A stretch of 64,000 nucleotides of DNA from contig NZ_VCEK01000001.1 in NCBI RefSeq assembly GCF_005862235.1, forward strand, positions 372,001 to 436,000. Reading direction: 5' to 3'. This DNA is from Saccharomonospora piscinae. GTDB taxonomy: Bacteria > Actinomycetota > Actinomycetes > Mycobacteriales > Pseudonocardiaceae. The notes under the pieces are model-generated. The model saw only the letters and a program-made list of their open reading frames with translations, was not told the origin of the DNA and did no database searches. Positions 1 through 8,983 of this stretch are shown here, piece by piece. The translations under genes were made by a program, and so were the position numbers. Every line of letters starts with the position of its first letter. Position 1 is the first letter of the stretch.

Positions 1-462
1 ATCAGCGTTGCCCGCCTCGTGCTCGGATTCCAAGTAGTGCCGAACGGAGTTGAAGTAGGGCAGTTTGCCTAGTTCGAACTGCATCCGTCCCAGTTCCGGG
101 AAACGAGGCAGTTCGGCGATGACGATCCGGAACAGGGCTGTCATGCCGGGCTGGCCGACCAGGTCGGCATAGCGGTGGCCGATGGTTGTCAGTCCGGAGC
201 GCAGATCTCCGGTCTGTGGCTGCGCGGCCGTGTCGCCGGCGTCACGCTGCCAGGACTCGGTGACGATGGCCTCGAAGAGGGCCGCCTTGGTGGGGAACCG
301 CTTGAAGAGGGTGGACTTCGAGACCCCGGCCGCTTCGGCGATCCGGGCTAGTGAGGTGCCGTCGTAGCCACGCTCCAGGAACAGTTCGGTGGCCGCGGTG
401 GTGATCGCCTCGCGTTTCTGCTGAGCGAGTCTGCGGTGGTGTTCGGAGAGTTCTGCTGCCAT
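1..462 (-). CDS. TetR-family regulator, 3' part outside window
   Basis: The frame stays open from the ATG at 462 to the window edge, giving 154 residues of the N-terminal part; the stop lies outside. Residues about 15-60 form a typical TetR helix-turn-helix (AITTAATELFLERGYDGTSLARIAEAAGVSKSTLFKRF, quoted in part: GVSKSTLFKRFPTKAALFEA). The remainder is the start of the ligand-binding half. It is divergent from the SDR gene at 612. The 149-bp gap between them holds two matching 18-bp palindromes, so self-regulation and control of the SDR gene are likely. The ligand is unknown. Confidence 0.9.
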   Translation of the reverse strand, partial: MAAELSEHHRRLAQQKREAITTAATELFLERGYDGTSLARIAEAAGVSKSTLFKRFPTKAALFEAIVTESWQRDAGDTAAQPQTGDLRSGLTTIGHRYADLVGQPGMTALFRIVIAELPRFPELGRMQFELGKLPYFNSVRHYLESEHEAGNAD

Positions 463-487
463 GCGGACAGTATGCCGCAACCCCGAG

Positions 488-505
488 GCGAGTCACTTGA
501 CTCGC
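488..505. promoter_or_regulatory. TetR operator 1 (perfect palindrome)
   Basis: GCGAGTCACTTGACTCGC: 8-bp arms GCGAGTCA/TGACTCGC around a 2-bp centre. It lies 26 bp upstream of the TetR start and shares its GCGAGTC half-site with the second palindrome 50 bp away. Assignment to the adjacent TetR protein is inference from position. Confidence 0.7.
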
Positions 506-537
506 TTCGAAGGTCCGGCTTACGATGCGGAAGCAAG

Positions 538-555
538 GCGAGTCGAGTGACTCGC
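538..555. promoter_or_regulatory. TetR operator 2 (palindrome)
   Basis: GCGAGTCGAGTGACTCGC: 7-bp arms GCGAGTC/GACTCGC with a 4-bp centre, the same half-site as at 488-505. The site is 57 bp upstream of the SDR ATG at 612, so it probably controls that gene. Confidence 0.7.
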
Positions 556-611
556 ATCGTATCTGTGGCGCCCGGGTGAATTCCGGCGGCCGCGCGGTGG
601 AGGAGCAATTC

Positions 612-1370
612 ATGACAAGCAACAAGATCGCTTTGGTGACCGGCGCGAATCGCGGCCTCGGACGTAGCGCGGCCATCGCTCTGGCCACACGTGGGGTGCG
701 GGTCCTGGTCACCCATCGCGGTGATGCGGCCGGGGTTGAGAAGACGGTGGAACAGGTGCAGGCGGTGGGTGGGACTGCCGCTGCTCTGCGGCTCGACCTC
801 AGCGACGTCTCCTCTTTCGCGTCCTTCACCTCCGAACTGAGCGAGCAGCTGGAGCGCTGGGGTACTTCGCGGCTCGACATCGTGGTCAACAACGCGGGAG
901 TGGGGATCTTCGGACCGCTGGAGGACGTCACGATCGACGACTTCGACACGGTGCTGGGCACCAACGTCCGGGGCACGTTCTTTCTCATCCAGTCCCTTGT
1001 GCCGCTGCTGGCCCAGGGTGCCCACGTCATCAACGTCTCGTCGTCGCTGACCCGCCACACCAGCCCCGCCACCTCGGTCTACTCCGCCTCGAAGGCCGCC
1101 GTCGAAGCCCTGAGCCGCACCCTCGCCGCGGAACTCGGCCCGCACGGAATCCGGGTCAACTCCATCGCCCCGGGACCGACCGCCACCGATTTCAACGGTG
1201 GGGCGATGCGGGACGACGCCGAATTTCGCCAGGTTCTGGCCGGACAGACCGCGCTCGGCCGCGTCGGCGAACCTGACGAGATCGGCGACGCCATCGCCGC
1301 GCTGGCCTCCGAGGACCTGCGCTGGGTCACCGCCCAGCGTATCGAGGTCTCCGGCGGCGCCATCCTCTGA
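612..1370 (+). CDS. Short-chain dehydrogenase/reductase
   Basis: 252-residue classical SDR that uses NAD(P)H to oxidise or reduce an alcohol/carbonyl substrate that cannot be named. The cofactor motif TGANRGLG is near residue 10, NNAG near 96, and the catalytic Ser and YSASK near 143-160; the length is normal for the family. The ATG at 612 is preferred over an upstream in-frame start at 525 because GGAGGAG lies 7-13 bp before it and the protein then begins directly at the Rossmann fold. It is divergent from a TetR gene across two palindromes, so it is probably a repressed, inducible enzyme. Confidence 0.9.
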   Translation: MTSNKIALVTGANRGLGRSAAIALATRGVRVLVTHRGDAAGVEKTVEQVQAVGGTAAALRLDLSDVSSFASFTSELSEQLERWGTSRLDIVVNNAGVGIFGPLEDVTIDDFDTVLGTNVRGTFFLIQSLVPLLAQGAHVINVSSSLTRHTSPATSVYSASKAAVEALSRTLAAELGPHGIRVNSIAPGPTATDFNGGAMRDDAEFRQVLAGQTALGRVGEPDEIGDAIAALASEDLRWVTAQRIEVSGGAIL

Positions 1371-1438
1371 GCGAGAAGCCGCTCCCCCAGCGGCGTCACC
1401 GTGCTTCCCGCCGGACGGTCGTCGCGTGTGGTGTTGCG

Positions 1439-1969
1439 TCAGCGACCCCGGCCGAGTTTCCACGATTCGCGCACGTGGCAGTTGTGGTTGGCCCACCACT
1501 GCAGATCGACCCGGTCGACGTGGAGCCGTGCCGGGAGCAGGTGGCGCAGATCCTCGCCGACGCTGTCCGGGGTGATTGTCTCGGCTCGCCGGTCCAGGGT
1601 CAGGTGCGGGACCGGGTCCGGGAACCGGCCGCCGTAGGGCGGGCAGTGCGGGAAGGCGTCCACCAGGGCGGCGGTCAACGCTCGGAACGGCTCGTCCGGA
1701 TCGGGACGCAGGTGGATCAGGCCGTCGGGAAAGGTCTCGACCCTCGCGAGAGTGGTGTCGAACGGCTCCGCCGCCGCCACGATCCGCTCGACCGTGTCGA
1801 GGTCCGGTTGCGACGGCGTCGTCAGCCAGGGCCCCAGCACCGTGATGTGCGCGTGGGAGAAGGCGGGGTCCGAGGACAGGAACGAGGCGTCGTAGTGGGC
1901 GGTCCGGCGCTGGATGTAGTCCTCGAACGCGGGTACCGCGACGGCGAGGACCGAGTGCCCTGCGGTCAT
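1439..1969 (-). CDS. 2H phosphoesterase / 2'-5' RNA ligase superfamily protein
   Basis: 176 residues with the two hallmark histidine motifs of the 2H superfamily: HAHITVLGPW near residue 40 and PHLTLD near residue 120. These pair in one active site that opens cyclic phosphodiesters or joins RNA ends; the substrate here is unknown. The ATG at 1969 lies 5 nt after the stop of the upstream TetR gene (1975), so the two are probably cotranscribed. Longer readings into the TetR gene are possible through in-frame GTG codons but would add a family-untypical N-terminus. Confidence 0.75.
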   Translation of the reverse strand: MTAGHSVLAVAVPAFEDYIQRRTAHYDASFLSSDPAFSHAHITVLGPWLTTPSQPDLDTVERIVAAAEPFDTTLARVETFPDGLIHLRPDPDEPFRALTAALVDAFPHCPPYGGRFPDPVPHLTLDRRAETITPDSVGEDLRHLLPARLHVDRVDLQWWANHNCHVRESWKLGRGR

Positions 1970-1974
1970 CCCGA

Positions 1975-2598
1975 CTACGGTGCCGCTGTCCCGGCCCGGG
2001 CGGTGGACGCCGTGGGGGCGTCGGCAGCGCACGCGACCTCCCAGGCGGCCTCGATCATCCGAAAGACCTCGTCCACCGCGCCCTCGGGATCCGCGGCGTC
2101 CCTGGCCAGCGAGTAGGCGTCGACGGCGAACCGCGCGATCGCCCGGCAGGCCGTGGTGGCCCGCGGCAGGCCGAGGTCGGCGGCGATGGCCGTGGCCAGC
2201 GACGTCGCGTGGCGCAGCCGCACCGCCGCCTCGTACTGCCGCAGGGCTGGTGAGTCGTCGATCATGCGCTGGACCGGTGCGGCGCTGTCGGCCAGGCAGT
2301 GCCGCACCATGGCCTGGATCTCTCGGCGCAGTGCCGGGATGAGGGGCTCGCCTGGGGCTCGTTCGGTGACCGCCTGCCTGAGCCGGTGCTCGAAGTTCTC
2401 GTCCTGCTCGAACACGAGAGCTTCTTTGGACGCGAAGTGGGCGAACAGCGTGGTGACGGCGACGTCGGCTTCCGCGGCCACGTCACGGATGCCCACCGCG
2501 TCATATCCGCGTTCCAGGAACAGGCGCAGGGCGGCGTCGGCGATCTTCTGCCGGGTGGCGGCCTTCTTGCGCTCCCGGCGTCCGGACTGTGCGGCCAT
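1975..2598 (-). CDS. TetR-family regulator
   Basis: 207 residues. The helix-turn-helix is at about 15-60 (TRQKIADAALRLFLERGYDA, then AEADVAVTTLFAHFASKEAL), followed by an all-helical effector domain and an Ala-rich tail. It is divergent from the quinone oxidoreductase gene at 2669 across 70 bp and precedes the 2H phosphoesterase gene. On the minus strand a TAGTGT hexamer ends 6 nt before the ATG, suggesting a leaderless transcript. It probably regulates the divergent oxidoreductase. Confidence 0.92.
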   Translation of the reverse strand: MAAQSGRRERKKAATRQKIADAALRLFLERGYDAVGIRDVAAEADVAVTTLFAHFASKEALVFEQDENFEHRLRQAVTERAPGEPLIPALRREIQAMVRHCLADSAAPVQRMIDDSPALRQYEAAVRLRHATSLATAIAADLGLPRATTACRAIARFAVDAYSLARDAADPEGAVDEVFRMIEAAWEVACAADAPTASTARAGTAAP

Positions 2599-2641
2599 CC
2601 GCTGACACTAGCAAATGTGAAACTGAAACAAGTGCAAAAAG

Positions 2642-2652
2642 CTAACAGTTAG
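2642..2652. promoter_or_regulatory. Palindrome in TetR/oxidoreductase promoter region
   Basis: CTAACAGTTAG is an 11-bp perfect inverted repeat with a 1-bp centre, in the 70-bp divergent gap and just upstream of a TATGGT hexamer (2655-2660). It could be the operator of the neighbouring TetR protein, which is inference from position only. Confidence 0.45.
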
Positions 2653-2668
2653 TGCTATGGTCGGTCGC

Positions 2669-3571
2669 ATGAAGAAAGTGATCTTCGCCGAGTTCGGCGG
2701 TCCGGACGTCCTGCACCTCGCCGACGCCGAGGAACCCCACGCGGGCCCCGGCCAGATCCGCGTGGCCGTGCGGGCGGCGGGTGTGAACCCCGTGGACTGG
2801 AGGATCCGGGAAGGCCAATCGCTCGGCGCGCATCCGACGATCGAACTGCCCGCCGGAGTCGGGCTGGACGCCGCCGGCGTGGTGGACGAGGTCGGTGCGG
2901 GCGCTGAGGATATTGACGGCGTCAAGGTCGGCGACCACGTCTTCGGCGAAGGCACGGACACCTATGCGGAGTTCGCCGTGCTGTCGGCCTGGGCCCGGAT
3001 GCCGGAGGGCCTGACGTTCGACGAGGCGGCCGGATACCCCTCCGTGATGGAGACCGCGCTGCGCATCATCCGTGAGGTCGGTGTGCAGCCCGGGCAGACG
3101 CTGCTGGTCAGCGGCGCCTCCGGTGGCGTCGGATCGGCGGTGCTGCAGATCGCCCGCCACCGCGGCATCACGGTGATCGGCACAGCCGGGGCCGCGAACC
3201 AGGACTATCTGCGCAGCCTCGGTGCCCTCGCCACGACGTACGGCGAGGGCTGGGCCGACCGGGTGCGGCGGCTCGGCCGGGTCGACGCGGCTCTCGACCT
3301 GGCAGGCTCGGGGGTGATCCGCGAACTCGTCGAGCTGACCGGAGACCCACAGAGGGTGATCTCGATCGCCGATCTCGCCCCTGCGCTCGGTGTGCGCTTC
3401 TCCGGCGTGGCCGGGAGCATGCCGGACGCGCTCGCCGAGACCGTGGACCTCATCACCCGGCGCAAACTTCGCATTCCGGTGGCGAAGTCGTACACCCTCG
3501 CCGAAGCGGCGGCGGCGCACGCCGACAGCCAGGCCGGTCACACGCGCGGGCGCCGCGTCCTGCTCGTGTGA
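2669..3571 (+). CDS. NADPH:quinone oxidoreductase-like MDR protein
   Basis: 300-residue medium-chain dehydrogenase/reductase of the zinc-free quinone oxidoreductase type. It has a GroES-like N-terminal half (VKVGDHVFGEG-like region near residue 90) and a Rossmann half with SGASGGVGSAVLQIARHRG near 147-165. The four structural Cys and the catalytic Cys/His of zinc enzymes are absent. The ATG at 2669 is preferred over one at 2657: a TATGGT -10-like hexamer ends 9 nt before it and no ribosome site is visible, so the message may be leaderless. It is likely controlled by the divergent TetR protein. Confidence 0.88.
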   Translation: MKKVIFAEFGGPDVLHLADAEEPHAGPGQIRVAVRAAGVNPVDWRIREGQSLGAHPTIELPAGVGLDAAGVVDEVGAGAEDIDGVKVGDHVFGEGTDTYAEFAVLSAWARMPEGLTFDEAAGYPSVMETALRIIREVGVQPGQTLLVSGASGGVGSAVLQIARHRGITVIGTAGAANQDYLRSLGALATTYGEGWADRVRRLGRVDAALDLAGSGVIRELVELTGDPQRVISIADLAPALGVRFSGVAGSMPDALAETVDLITRRKLRIPVAKSYTLAEAAAAHADSQAGHTRGRRVLLV

Positions 3572-3599
3572 CCGTTACTCCGCCTCCGGGGGCCAGTGT

Positions 3600-3631
3600 G
3601 TCCGAACAGTCAGCACCGGACGTGTTCGGAC
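3600..3631. terminator. Inverted repeat between convergent genes
   Basis: GTCCGAACA and TGTTCGGAC form a 9-bp perfect stem around a 14-nt loop, located between the convergent ends of the oxidoreductase gene (3571) and the secreted-protein gene (3663). No U-tract follows, as is usual in high-GC actinomycetes. A bidirectional terminator is the simplest reading. Confidence 0.45.
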
Positions 3632-3662
3632 CTACTGGACGGACCAGCGGCCCGGCGCGCGG

Positions 3663-4031
3663 TCAGGTCTTGTCGGTCGTCCAGCCGCTACAGCGGTCCC
3701 AGATCCCGGCCCGGTTCACGCAACCGCGGTACTGGATCGTGTTGCCCTCGGCGAAGCTCAGGTTGATGACCGAGGGACTGGCGTTGCACCCTCCGCTGAA
3801 GTTGTAGCGTCGCTCTCCGCCCCCGTCGTACTTGTACAGCAGGTACACCGGATTGCCGTCACACGCGGTGTCGTCGAGCGTGAACACCTCACCGTGTGAC
3901 TTGAAGGTGACCGTGACGCCGTCAATTCGAGCCGAACTGTCGGCTGCGGCAGTCGGTGCGCTGATGAGCGACATGCCCAGCATCGCAGCGACGGTGGTCC
4001 CCACCATGGTCCAGCGTTTCATGCGTCCCAT
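3663..4031 (-). CDS. Small secreted protein with four cysteines
   Basis: 122 residues. The N-terminus is a signal peptide: MGRMKRW, a hydrophobic stretch, then APTAAADSS as a signal-peptidase I site near residue 31. The mature part is about 90 residues with four Cys (in TACDG, GGCNA, RGCVN, DRCSG contexts), enough for two disulfides. I recognise no family. GGGGAGAG 8-15 nt upstream supports the ATG at 4031; MKRW at 4022 is an alternative. It probably acts outside the cell. Confidence 0.75.
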   Translation of the reverse strand: MGRMKRWTMVGTTVAAMLGMSLISAPTAAADSSARIDGVTVTFKSHGEVFTLDDTACDGNPVYLLYKYDGGGERRYNFSGGCNASPSVINLSFAEGNTIQYRGCVNRAGIWDRCSGWTTDKT

Positions 4032-4227
4032 CGATGACTCTCCCCCTCATGGAGATCGTGGGTGGTACGTCGATGCGGAATCGTCGAGGTCGTGGACCCG
4101 TCGCCCGCATCGACTCGGACGCGGTCTACGCTACTTCTCCCCCAGGCAGACCGGCGTCAGGCGAACACCCGACAGAACCCGAGTCACTGTGGCGGCCCCC
4201 AGATCGGCGGCCCAGAACTCCCGGACC

Positions 4228-5223
4228 TCAACCGACGGTGTAGACGTCCGTGGGCTCGCGGTGGTAGCCCTTCGCGCCGACCGCGCGGGCCAGCGGACTG
4301 CGCGGGTCCTCGTCGGCGGCGAGCCGGTCGAGGACGTAGCGGAAGTCGTAGCGGGGCGCCCAGCCGAGTTCGGCGCGGGCGCGTTCGTTGACGTACACGC
4401 GGTCGAGGTGCGGGAACAGTTCCCAGCCCCGTCGCCCGTACTCCGCGTCGACACCGGGTACCAGGCGGCGCACCACCGCGGCCGCGTCCCGGCCCAGCTC
4501 GGGCAGGTCGGCCCGGGTGAACGGGGTGGTGGCGCTGACGACGTAGCGGCCGAACCCGATGTCCGGTGCGCGCTCGGCCGCCACCAGGTGCGCGTCGACG
4601 ACGTCGCGCAGGTCGACGCGGCGGTACAGGTACTCGTTGGCCTTGACGTTCGCGTCGGCCCAGCGGGCACGGACCTCGGGACGGTCGTCGAGCTCGGGGA
4701 AGAACCGCGCGGTGCGCAACACCACCACGGGCAGGCCGTGGTCCCGGTGGACCAGTTCGCACAGCTGCTCGGCCGCCACCTTGGTGGTGCCGTAGATGTT
4801 CTTCGGCAGCGGGGTGACGTCCTCGGTGATCCACGCGGCGGGTTGTCCCGCGTCGGGGGTCAGCGCGCGCCCGAAGGCGCTGGTGGTGCTGGTGAACACG
4901 AACCGCTCGACCCCGGCCGTGACCGACTCCTCCAGCAGCGCCAGCGTGCCGGTGACGTTGGTGTCGACGAATGCCTGCCGCTCGTGCGTGCCCACGTGGG
5001 GTTTGTGCAGGGTCGCGGTGTGCAGGACGGTGCTCACACCGCGCAGGCAGCTCCGGACCACGTCCCGGTCGGTGATGGAGCCGACCACCGTCGTGAACGG
5101 GGAGCTCTGGACGTCGAGCCCCACGACGTCGCGGCCCTGTTCCCGCAGCACTCGCACCAGCGCCTCACCGAGGTGCCCTGCGCTGCCGGTCACCAGTACG
5201 CGCGAGCCGGTGGATGGGGACAC
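4228..5223 (-). CDS. NAD-dependent epimerase/dehydratase (extended SDR)
   Basis: 331 residues. It begins with an NAD-binding fold (VLVTGSAGHLGEALVRVL, residues about 8-25) and carries YGTTK as the catalytic YxxxK near 147, the pattern of UDP-sugar epimerases and dehydratases. The GTG at 5223 has GGAGG 7-11 nt upstream (revcomp of CCTCC at 5228-5232) and starts just before the fold. A much longer in-frame reading reaches 7206 but runs antisense through the acyltransferase gene and is not real. It is divergent from that acyltransferase, so both may serve surface sugar modification. Confidence 0.88.
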   Translation of the reverse strand: MSPSTGSRVLVTGSAGHLGEALVRVLREQGRDVVGLDVQSSPFTTVVGSITDRDVVRSCLRGVSTVLHTATLHKPHVGTHERQAFVDTNVTGTLALLEESVTAGVERFVFTSTTSAFGRALTPDAGQPAAWITEDVTPLPKNIYGTTKVAAEQLCELVHRDHGLPVVVLRTARFFPELDDRPEVRARWADANVKANEYLYRRVDLRDVVDAHLVAAERAPDIGFGRYVVSATTPFTRADLPELGRDAAAVVRRLVPGVDAEYGRRGWELFPHLDRVYVNERARAELGWAPRYDFRYVLDRLAADEDPRSPLARAVGAKGYHREPTDVYTVG

Positions 5224-5427
5224 GGGACCTCCAGGTGATCGTCGAGACTGCCGCGGCGGGCCCGATGCTAGGACACCGCCCGGCACCCGGCGATTCCTTT
5301 TCCCGTGCGGGCGCCCGGCCGTGGCCCGCTGTTCGCTGCGGCACACCACGCGGACGCGGCGCACGGCCCCGATCCCGGGGCCGGTACCGTCGCTGCGCGC
5401 AGTGCAGGCAGGGAAGGATCCGAGGAG

Positions 5428-7491
5428 TTGTCGACGTCCGTTTCGTCGCCCGAGCGGGCGGCCGACGAGCCCGCCACACCACGACCCGAACGCCGGTTCC
5501 GGCCCGAATTGCAGGGCCTGCGGGCGCTGGCGGCGCTGCTCGTGGTCGTCTATCACGTGTGGCTGGACCGGGTCTCCGGTGGTGTGGACGTGTTCTTCGT
5601 CATCACCGGCTTCCTGCTGACCGGGCAGCTGTACCGGGCGAGCCGACGGGGCCGCATCGACTTCCGCGCGCTGTGGGGCAGGGTGATCACCCGGTTGTTC
5701 CCCGCCGCGCTCACGGTGCTGCTGGCCACGATGGCGGCGGCCGTGGTGCTGCTGCCCGAGAACCGCTGGGCGCAAACGATCAAGGAGGTCGTCGCGTCGG
5801 CGCTGTTCGTGGAGAACTGGCGGCTGGCCGCGGACTCGGCGGACTACTTCGCCCAGCACTCCACGGCCAGCGTGGTGCAGCACTTCTGGTCGCTGTCGAT
5901 CCAGGTCCAGTTCTACCTGGTGTGGCCGGTGGTGGTGGCGCTGATCGCGCTGGCCGCCCGCCGCGCGGGCTGGGGGCTGCGACCCGCGCTGCTGGCCTCG
6001 CTGGGGGTGGTGTTCGCGCTCTCGTTGACCTACTCGGTGTGGCTGACCGCGGCCGACCAGCCGCTGGCCTACTTCCACTCCGCCACCCGCGTATGGGAGT
6101 TCGCGCTGGGCGGGCTGCTGGCACTGGCCATCGACGCGGTGCGGCTGCCCCGGGCACTGCGCCTCGCGTGTGGCTGGGCCGGTGTGCTCGCTCTGGTCCT
6201 GTGCGGGATCGTGTGGCCGGTCGGCACCGTGTTCCCCGGCTACGCGGCGCTGTGGCCGACGATGGCGGCGGTGCTGGTGCTGCTGGCGGGCGCCACCGGC
6301 AGCCGGGCGGGCGCGGACCGGTTCCTGTCGTCCCGGCCGCTGGTGCGCCTCGGCGATCTCAGCTACGCGCTGTATCTGTGGCACTGGCCGGTGCTGCTGC
6401 TGTTCCTGATCACCCTCGAACGGCAGGACGCGGGCGCGGTCGGCGGCGCGGTGGTGATCGCCGTGTCGGTCGCGCTGGCGATGGCCACGCACCGCTGGGT
6501 GGAGAACCCGGTGCGGGTGTCCGGCATCGGCGCGCGCACGCGGTGGGGCGCCTACCGGTTCGGGCTGCTCACACTGGTACCCGTGTTGCTGGCGGCCGGT
6601 GCCTGGCAGGGCCTGACCGCGCAGCGCGCGTCGTTCGACGTCGAGGCCCAGCAGATCGACACGCTGGGCGCCCACGCCGTCTCCGCGCAGGCCCCGCTGC
6701 TGGACTCCGGCAGCCCCGTCATCCCACCGTTCGCGGCGCTGCCGGAGGAGTTCGACAGCTTCCCCGACGACGAGTGCCGGTACTCGCCCCGGCACGAGGA
6801 CCTGCGCATCTGCACGGTCGACCCCGAGGGTCCGCCGACGCGGCGCGTGGTCGTCGTGGGCGACTCGCACTCCCAGCAGTACATCGCCGCCCTGCGACCG
6901 GTCGTCGACCGCCGCGGCTGGCAGATCATCTCCATCGGCAAGGGCGGCTGCCCGTTCACCGCCGGAGCCGACGTGGCGCCCGACTGCCGAAGCTGGAACG
7001 ACGCCGCGCTCGCCGAGATCCTCGACACCCGCCCCGACGCGGTGATCACCATGGCCACCCGCGACGTCCGCGCGGGGCTCACCGAACGCACCCCGCCCGG
7101 CTACATCGCCCAGTGGCGGGCGCTCGCCGACGCGGACATCCCGGTCGTGGGCATCCGGGACAGCCCCCGGTTCGACTACGAACCGTCCGAGTGCGTGCGC
7201 CGCCACGGGATCAGCGCGGACCGGTGCGACGCGCCGCGGCGGGAGTTCCTGTCACCGCGACCGCCGTACCGCGACGCGCCGGGCGTGCCAGGTGGGGTGG
7301 AGTTCCTCGACTTCAGCGACTTCTTCTGCGGACCCGAGGTGTGCCCGCCGGTGATCGGCAACGTGCTTGTGTACATGGACGACAACCACGTCACCGCGAC
7401 CTACCTGGAGACCATGTCGCCGATGGTCGAGGCACGCTTGAGCGCCGCGCTGCGCTGGCACACCGACACCGGCTCGGGGCCACGCCGCTGA
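5428..7491 (+). CDS. OafA/YrhL-like O-acyltransferase with C-terminal SGNH domain
   Basis: About 687 residues. Residues 30-380 are an Acyltransferase_3 membrane domain of about ten segments, with the early conserved RPELQGLRALA and VVVYHV motifs and VFFVITGFL. Residues about 430-680 form an extracytoplasmic SGNH hydrolase-like domain with VVVVGDSHSQQY as block I and a late DNHVT block (Asp-x-x-His). Such proteins move acyl groups across the membrane onto cell-wall or surface polysaccharides. The start is uncertain: TTG at 5428 has GGAAGGA upstream, GTG at 5305 is an alternative with no ribosome site. Confidence 0.88.
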   Translation: MSTSVSSPERAADEPATPRPERRFRPELQGLRALAALLVVVYHVWLDRVSGGVDVFFVITGFLLTGQLYRASRRGRIDFRALWGRVITRLFPAALTVLLATMAAAVVLLPENRWAQTIKEVVASALFVENWRLAADSADYFAQHSTASVVQHFWSLSIQVQFYLVWPVVVALIALAARRAGWGLRPALLASLGVVFALSLTYSVWLTAADQPLAYFHSATRVWEFALGGLLALAIDAVRLPRALRLACGWAGVLALVLCGIVWPVGTVFPGYAALWPTMAAVLVLLAGATGSRAGADRFLSSRPLVRLGDLSYALYLWHWPVLLLFLITLERQDAGAVGGAVVIAVSVALAMATHRWVENPVRVSGIGARTRWGAYRFGLLTLVPVLLAAGAWQGLTAQRASFDVEAQQIDTLGAHAVSAQAPLLDSGSPVIPPFAALPEEFDSFPDDECRYSPRHEDLRICTVDPEGPPTRRVVVVGDSHSQQYIAALRPVVDRRGWQIISIGKGGCPFTAGADVAPDCRSWNDAALAEILDTRPDAVITMATRDVRAGLTERTPPGYIAQWRALADADIPVVGIRDSPRFDYEPSECVRRHGISADRCDAPRREFLSPRPPYRDAPGVPGGVEFLDFSDFFCGPEVCPPVIGNVLVYMDDNHVTATYLETMSPMVEARLSAALRWHTDTGSGPRR

Positions 7492-7565
7492 CCCCGAGCC
7501 GCCGCGACCCCACGGAGGTCGACGCGCCCCGAGCGAACCGGCCGCGAAACGGGCATCCCCCGGAC

Positions 7566-7970
7566 ATGACCGACGCGACGATCCACTCCCTGACCCCGTA
7601 CCTCGCGGTGACCGACGCCCGCCGCGCCCTCGACTTCTACGTCGCCGTGTTCGGCGCCCAGCGGCGCGGCGAGCCCGTCGTCATGCCCGACGGGCGCATC
7701 GGCCACGCCGAACTCGGCCTCGGCGACTCGGTCCTGATGCTCGCCGAGGAGTTCCCCGAGATCGACCACCTCGCCGCGACCACCGGCGGTCCCGCCGTCC
7801 GGGCGGAGGTCGCGGACGTCGACACCGCCGTGGCCCGTGCCGTCGAACTCGGCGCACAGCAGTGGGGACCGATCGAGGACACTGGCCACGGCCGCACCGG
7901 ACGGCTCCGCGACCCGTTCGGCCAGCGGTGGCTCCTCACCCAGTCACCCGCTGGCCGGGATCACGCCTGA
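7566..7970 (+). CDS. VOC/glyoxalase-fold protein
   Basis: 134 residues of the vicinal oxygen chelate fold: TPYLAVTDARRALDFYVAVF at the start, IGHAELGLGDSVLML in the middle and LRDPFGQRWLLTQ near the end. These match PhnB/YdcE-like VOC proteins. Such proteins act as metal-dependent enzymes or small-molecule binding proteins; the substrate is unknown. The ATG at 7566 begins right at the domain. The 3' end overlaps the convergent CNNM gene by 10 bp. Confidence 0.85.
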   Translation: MTDATIHSLTPYLAVTDARRALDFYVAVFGAQRRGEPVVMPDGRIGHAELGLGDSVLMLAEEFPEIDHLAATTGGPAVRAEVADVDTAVARAVELGAQQWGPIEDTGHGRTGRLRDPFGQRWLLTQSPAGRDHA

Positions 7971-8983
7971 CGCGCCTGCGCCTGCCGCGGCAACACCCGC
8001 CGCAGGATGTCGGTGACCGTGACGACCCCGAACCGGTCGCCGTCCATCACCACCGCGAGCTGCTCGCTCGTCCCACGCATCCGCCCCAGCGCCTCGTACA
8101 CCGGGGTCGCCGCGGTGAGCGTGAGGGCGGGCCGGGCGAGCTCACCGGCCGGCGCGTCCGCCGGTTCGAGCAGCGTGTCCCGCACATGCACGAGCCGGGG
8201 CGCGCCACCGTCGGGCCGGTGGACGAGAATGCGCATGTGCCCGGACCGCGCCGCGGCCTCCCGCACGTCGGCCACCGTCGCGTCGGAGGGCACCGAGGTG
8301 GGGGGTCGATGCCGCGCGACCAACTGCCCCGCCGCCAGACTCTCCAGCTCCAGCACGTCGGAGATCTGCGACTGCGAGGACACGTCCAGCGTGCCCACCG
8401 ACGCGGAGTGCTCCACCAGGTGACGGATCGTGTCGACGTCCTGACCGCCCACGGCGGCCCGCTCGACCGGCGTCACCCCGCTCGCCGCCACCAGCCGGTT
8501 CGCCATGGCGTTGACCCACAGCAACAGCGGCCGGAACACCCACGCGAACCCGCGCGACGGCAGGCCCGTGAGCTTCGCGGCCTTCTCCGGGTGCGCGATG
8601 GCCCACGACTTGGGTGCCATCTCACCCACCACGAGGTGCAGGAACGTCACCAGCAACAGCGACAGCACGAACGAAGCGCCGTCGGCGAACCAGTACGGAA
8701 ACCCCCACGACGAGAAGGTCGGGCTCAGCCACGAATCCATCGCGGGCTTGGTCACCGCACCCAGCGCGAACGTACACGCCGTGATCCCGAGCTGCGCCAC
8801 CGCGAGCATGATCGTCAACTCGTTCATGCCCCGCAACGCCGCCCGCGCCGACCGGCTGTGCTCCACCTCCGCCTCAAGCCGGTGCCTGCGCGCACCCAGC
8901 AACGCGAACTCGATGATCACGAAGAACGCGCTGAGGACGATCAGCGCGATCGTCACCAGCACCACGACCACGGGATTGCTCAT
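7961..8983 (-). CDS. CNNM/CBS-domain membrane protein, shorter paralogue
   Basis: 340 residues. Residues 1-190 are a CNNM (DUF21) membrane domain with about four hydrophobic segments (VVVVLVTIALIVLSAFFVII at the start). The rest is a CBS-domain pair ending in VVTVTDILRRVL. Unlike its upstream partner it lacks a CorC_HlyC domain. CNNM proteins are linked to Mg2+ or other ion transport; the hemolysin label is historical. The ATG overlaps the upstream paralogue's stop by 4 bp, so the two are translationally coupled and may form one complex. Confidence 0.88.
   Translation of the reverse strand: MSNPVVVVLVTIALIVLSAFFVIIEFALLGARRHRLEAEVEHSRSARAALRGMNELTIMLAVAQLGITACTFALGAVTKPAMDSWLSPTFSSWGFPYWFADGASFVLSLLLVTFLHLVVGEMAPKSWAIAHPEKAAKLTGLPSRGFAWVFRPLLLWVNAMANRLVAASGVTPVERAAVGGQDVDTIRHLVEHSASVGTLDVSSQSQISDVLELESLAAGQLVARHRPPTSVPSDATVADVREAAARSGHMRILVHRPDGGAPRLVHVRDTLLEPADAPAGELARPALTLTAATPVYEALGRMRGTSEQLAVVMDGDRFGVVTVTDILRRVLPRQAQARQA

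Noticed and set aside
5224-7206. Extension of the epimerase frame to a 992-residue protein
   Set aside because: The added part is low-complexity Arg/Gly/Pro-rich antisense of the acyltransferase gene. The GTG at 5223 has a good ribosome site and begins at the Rossmann fold.
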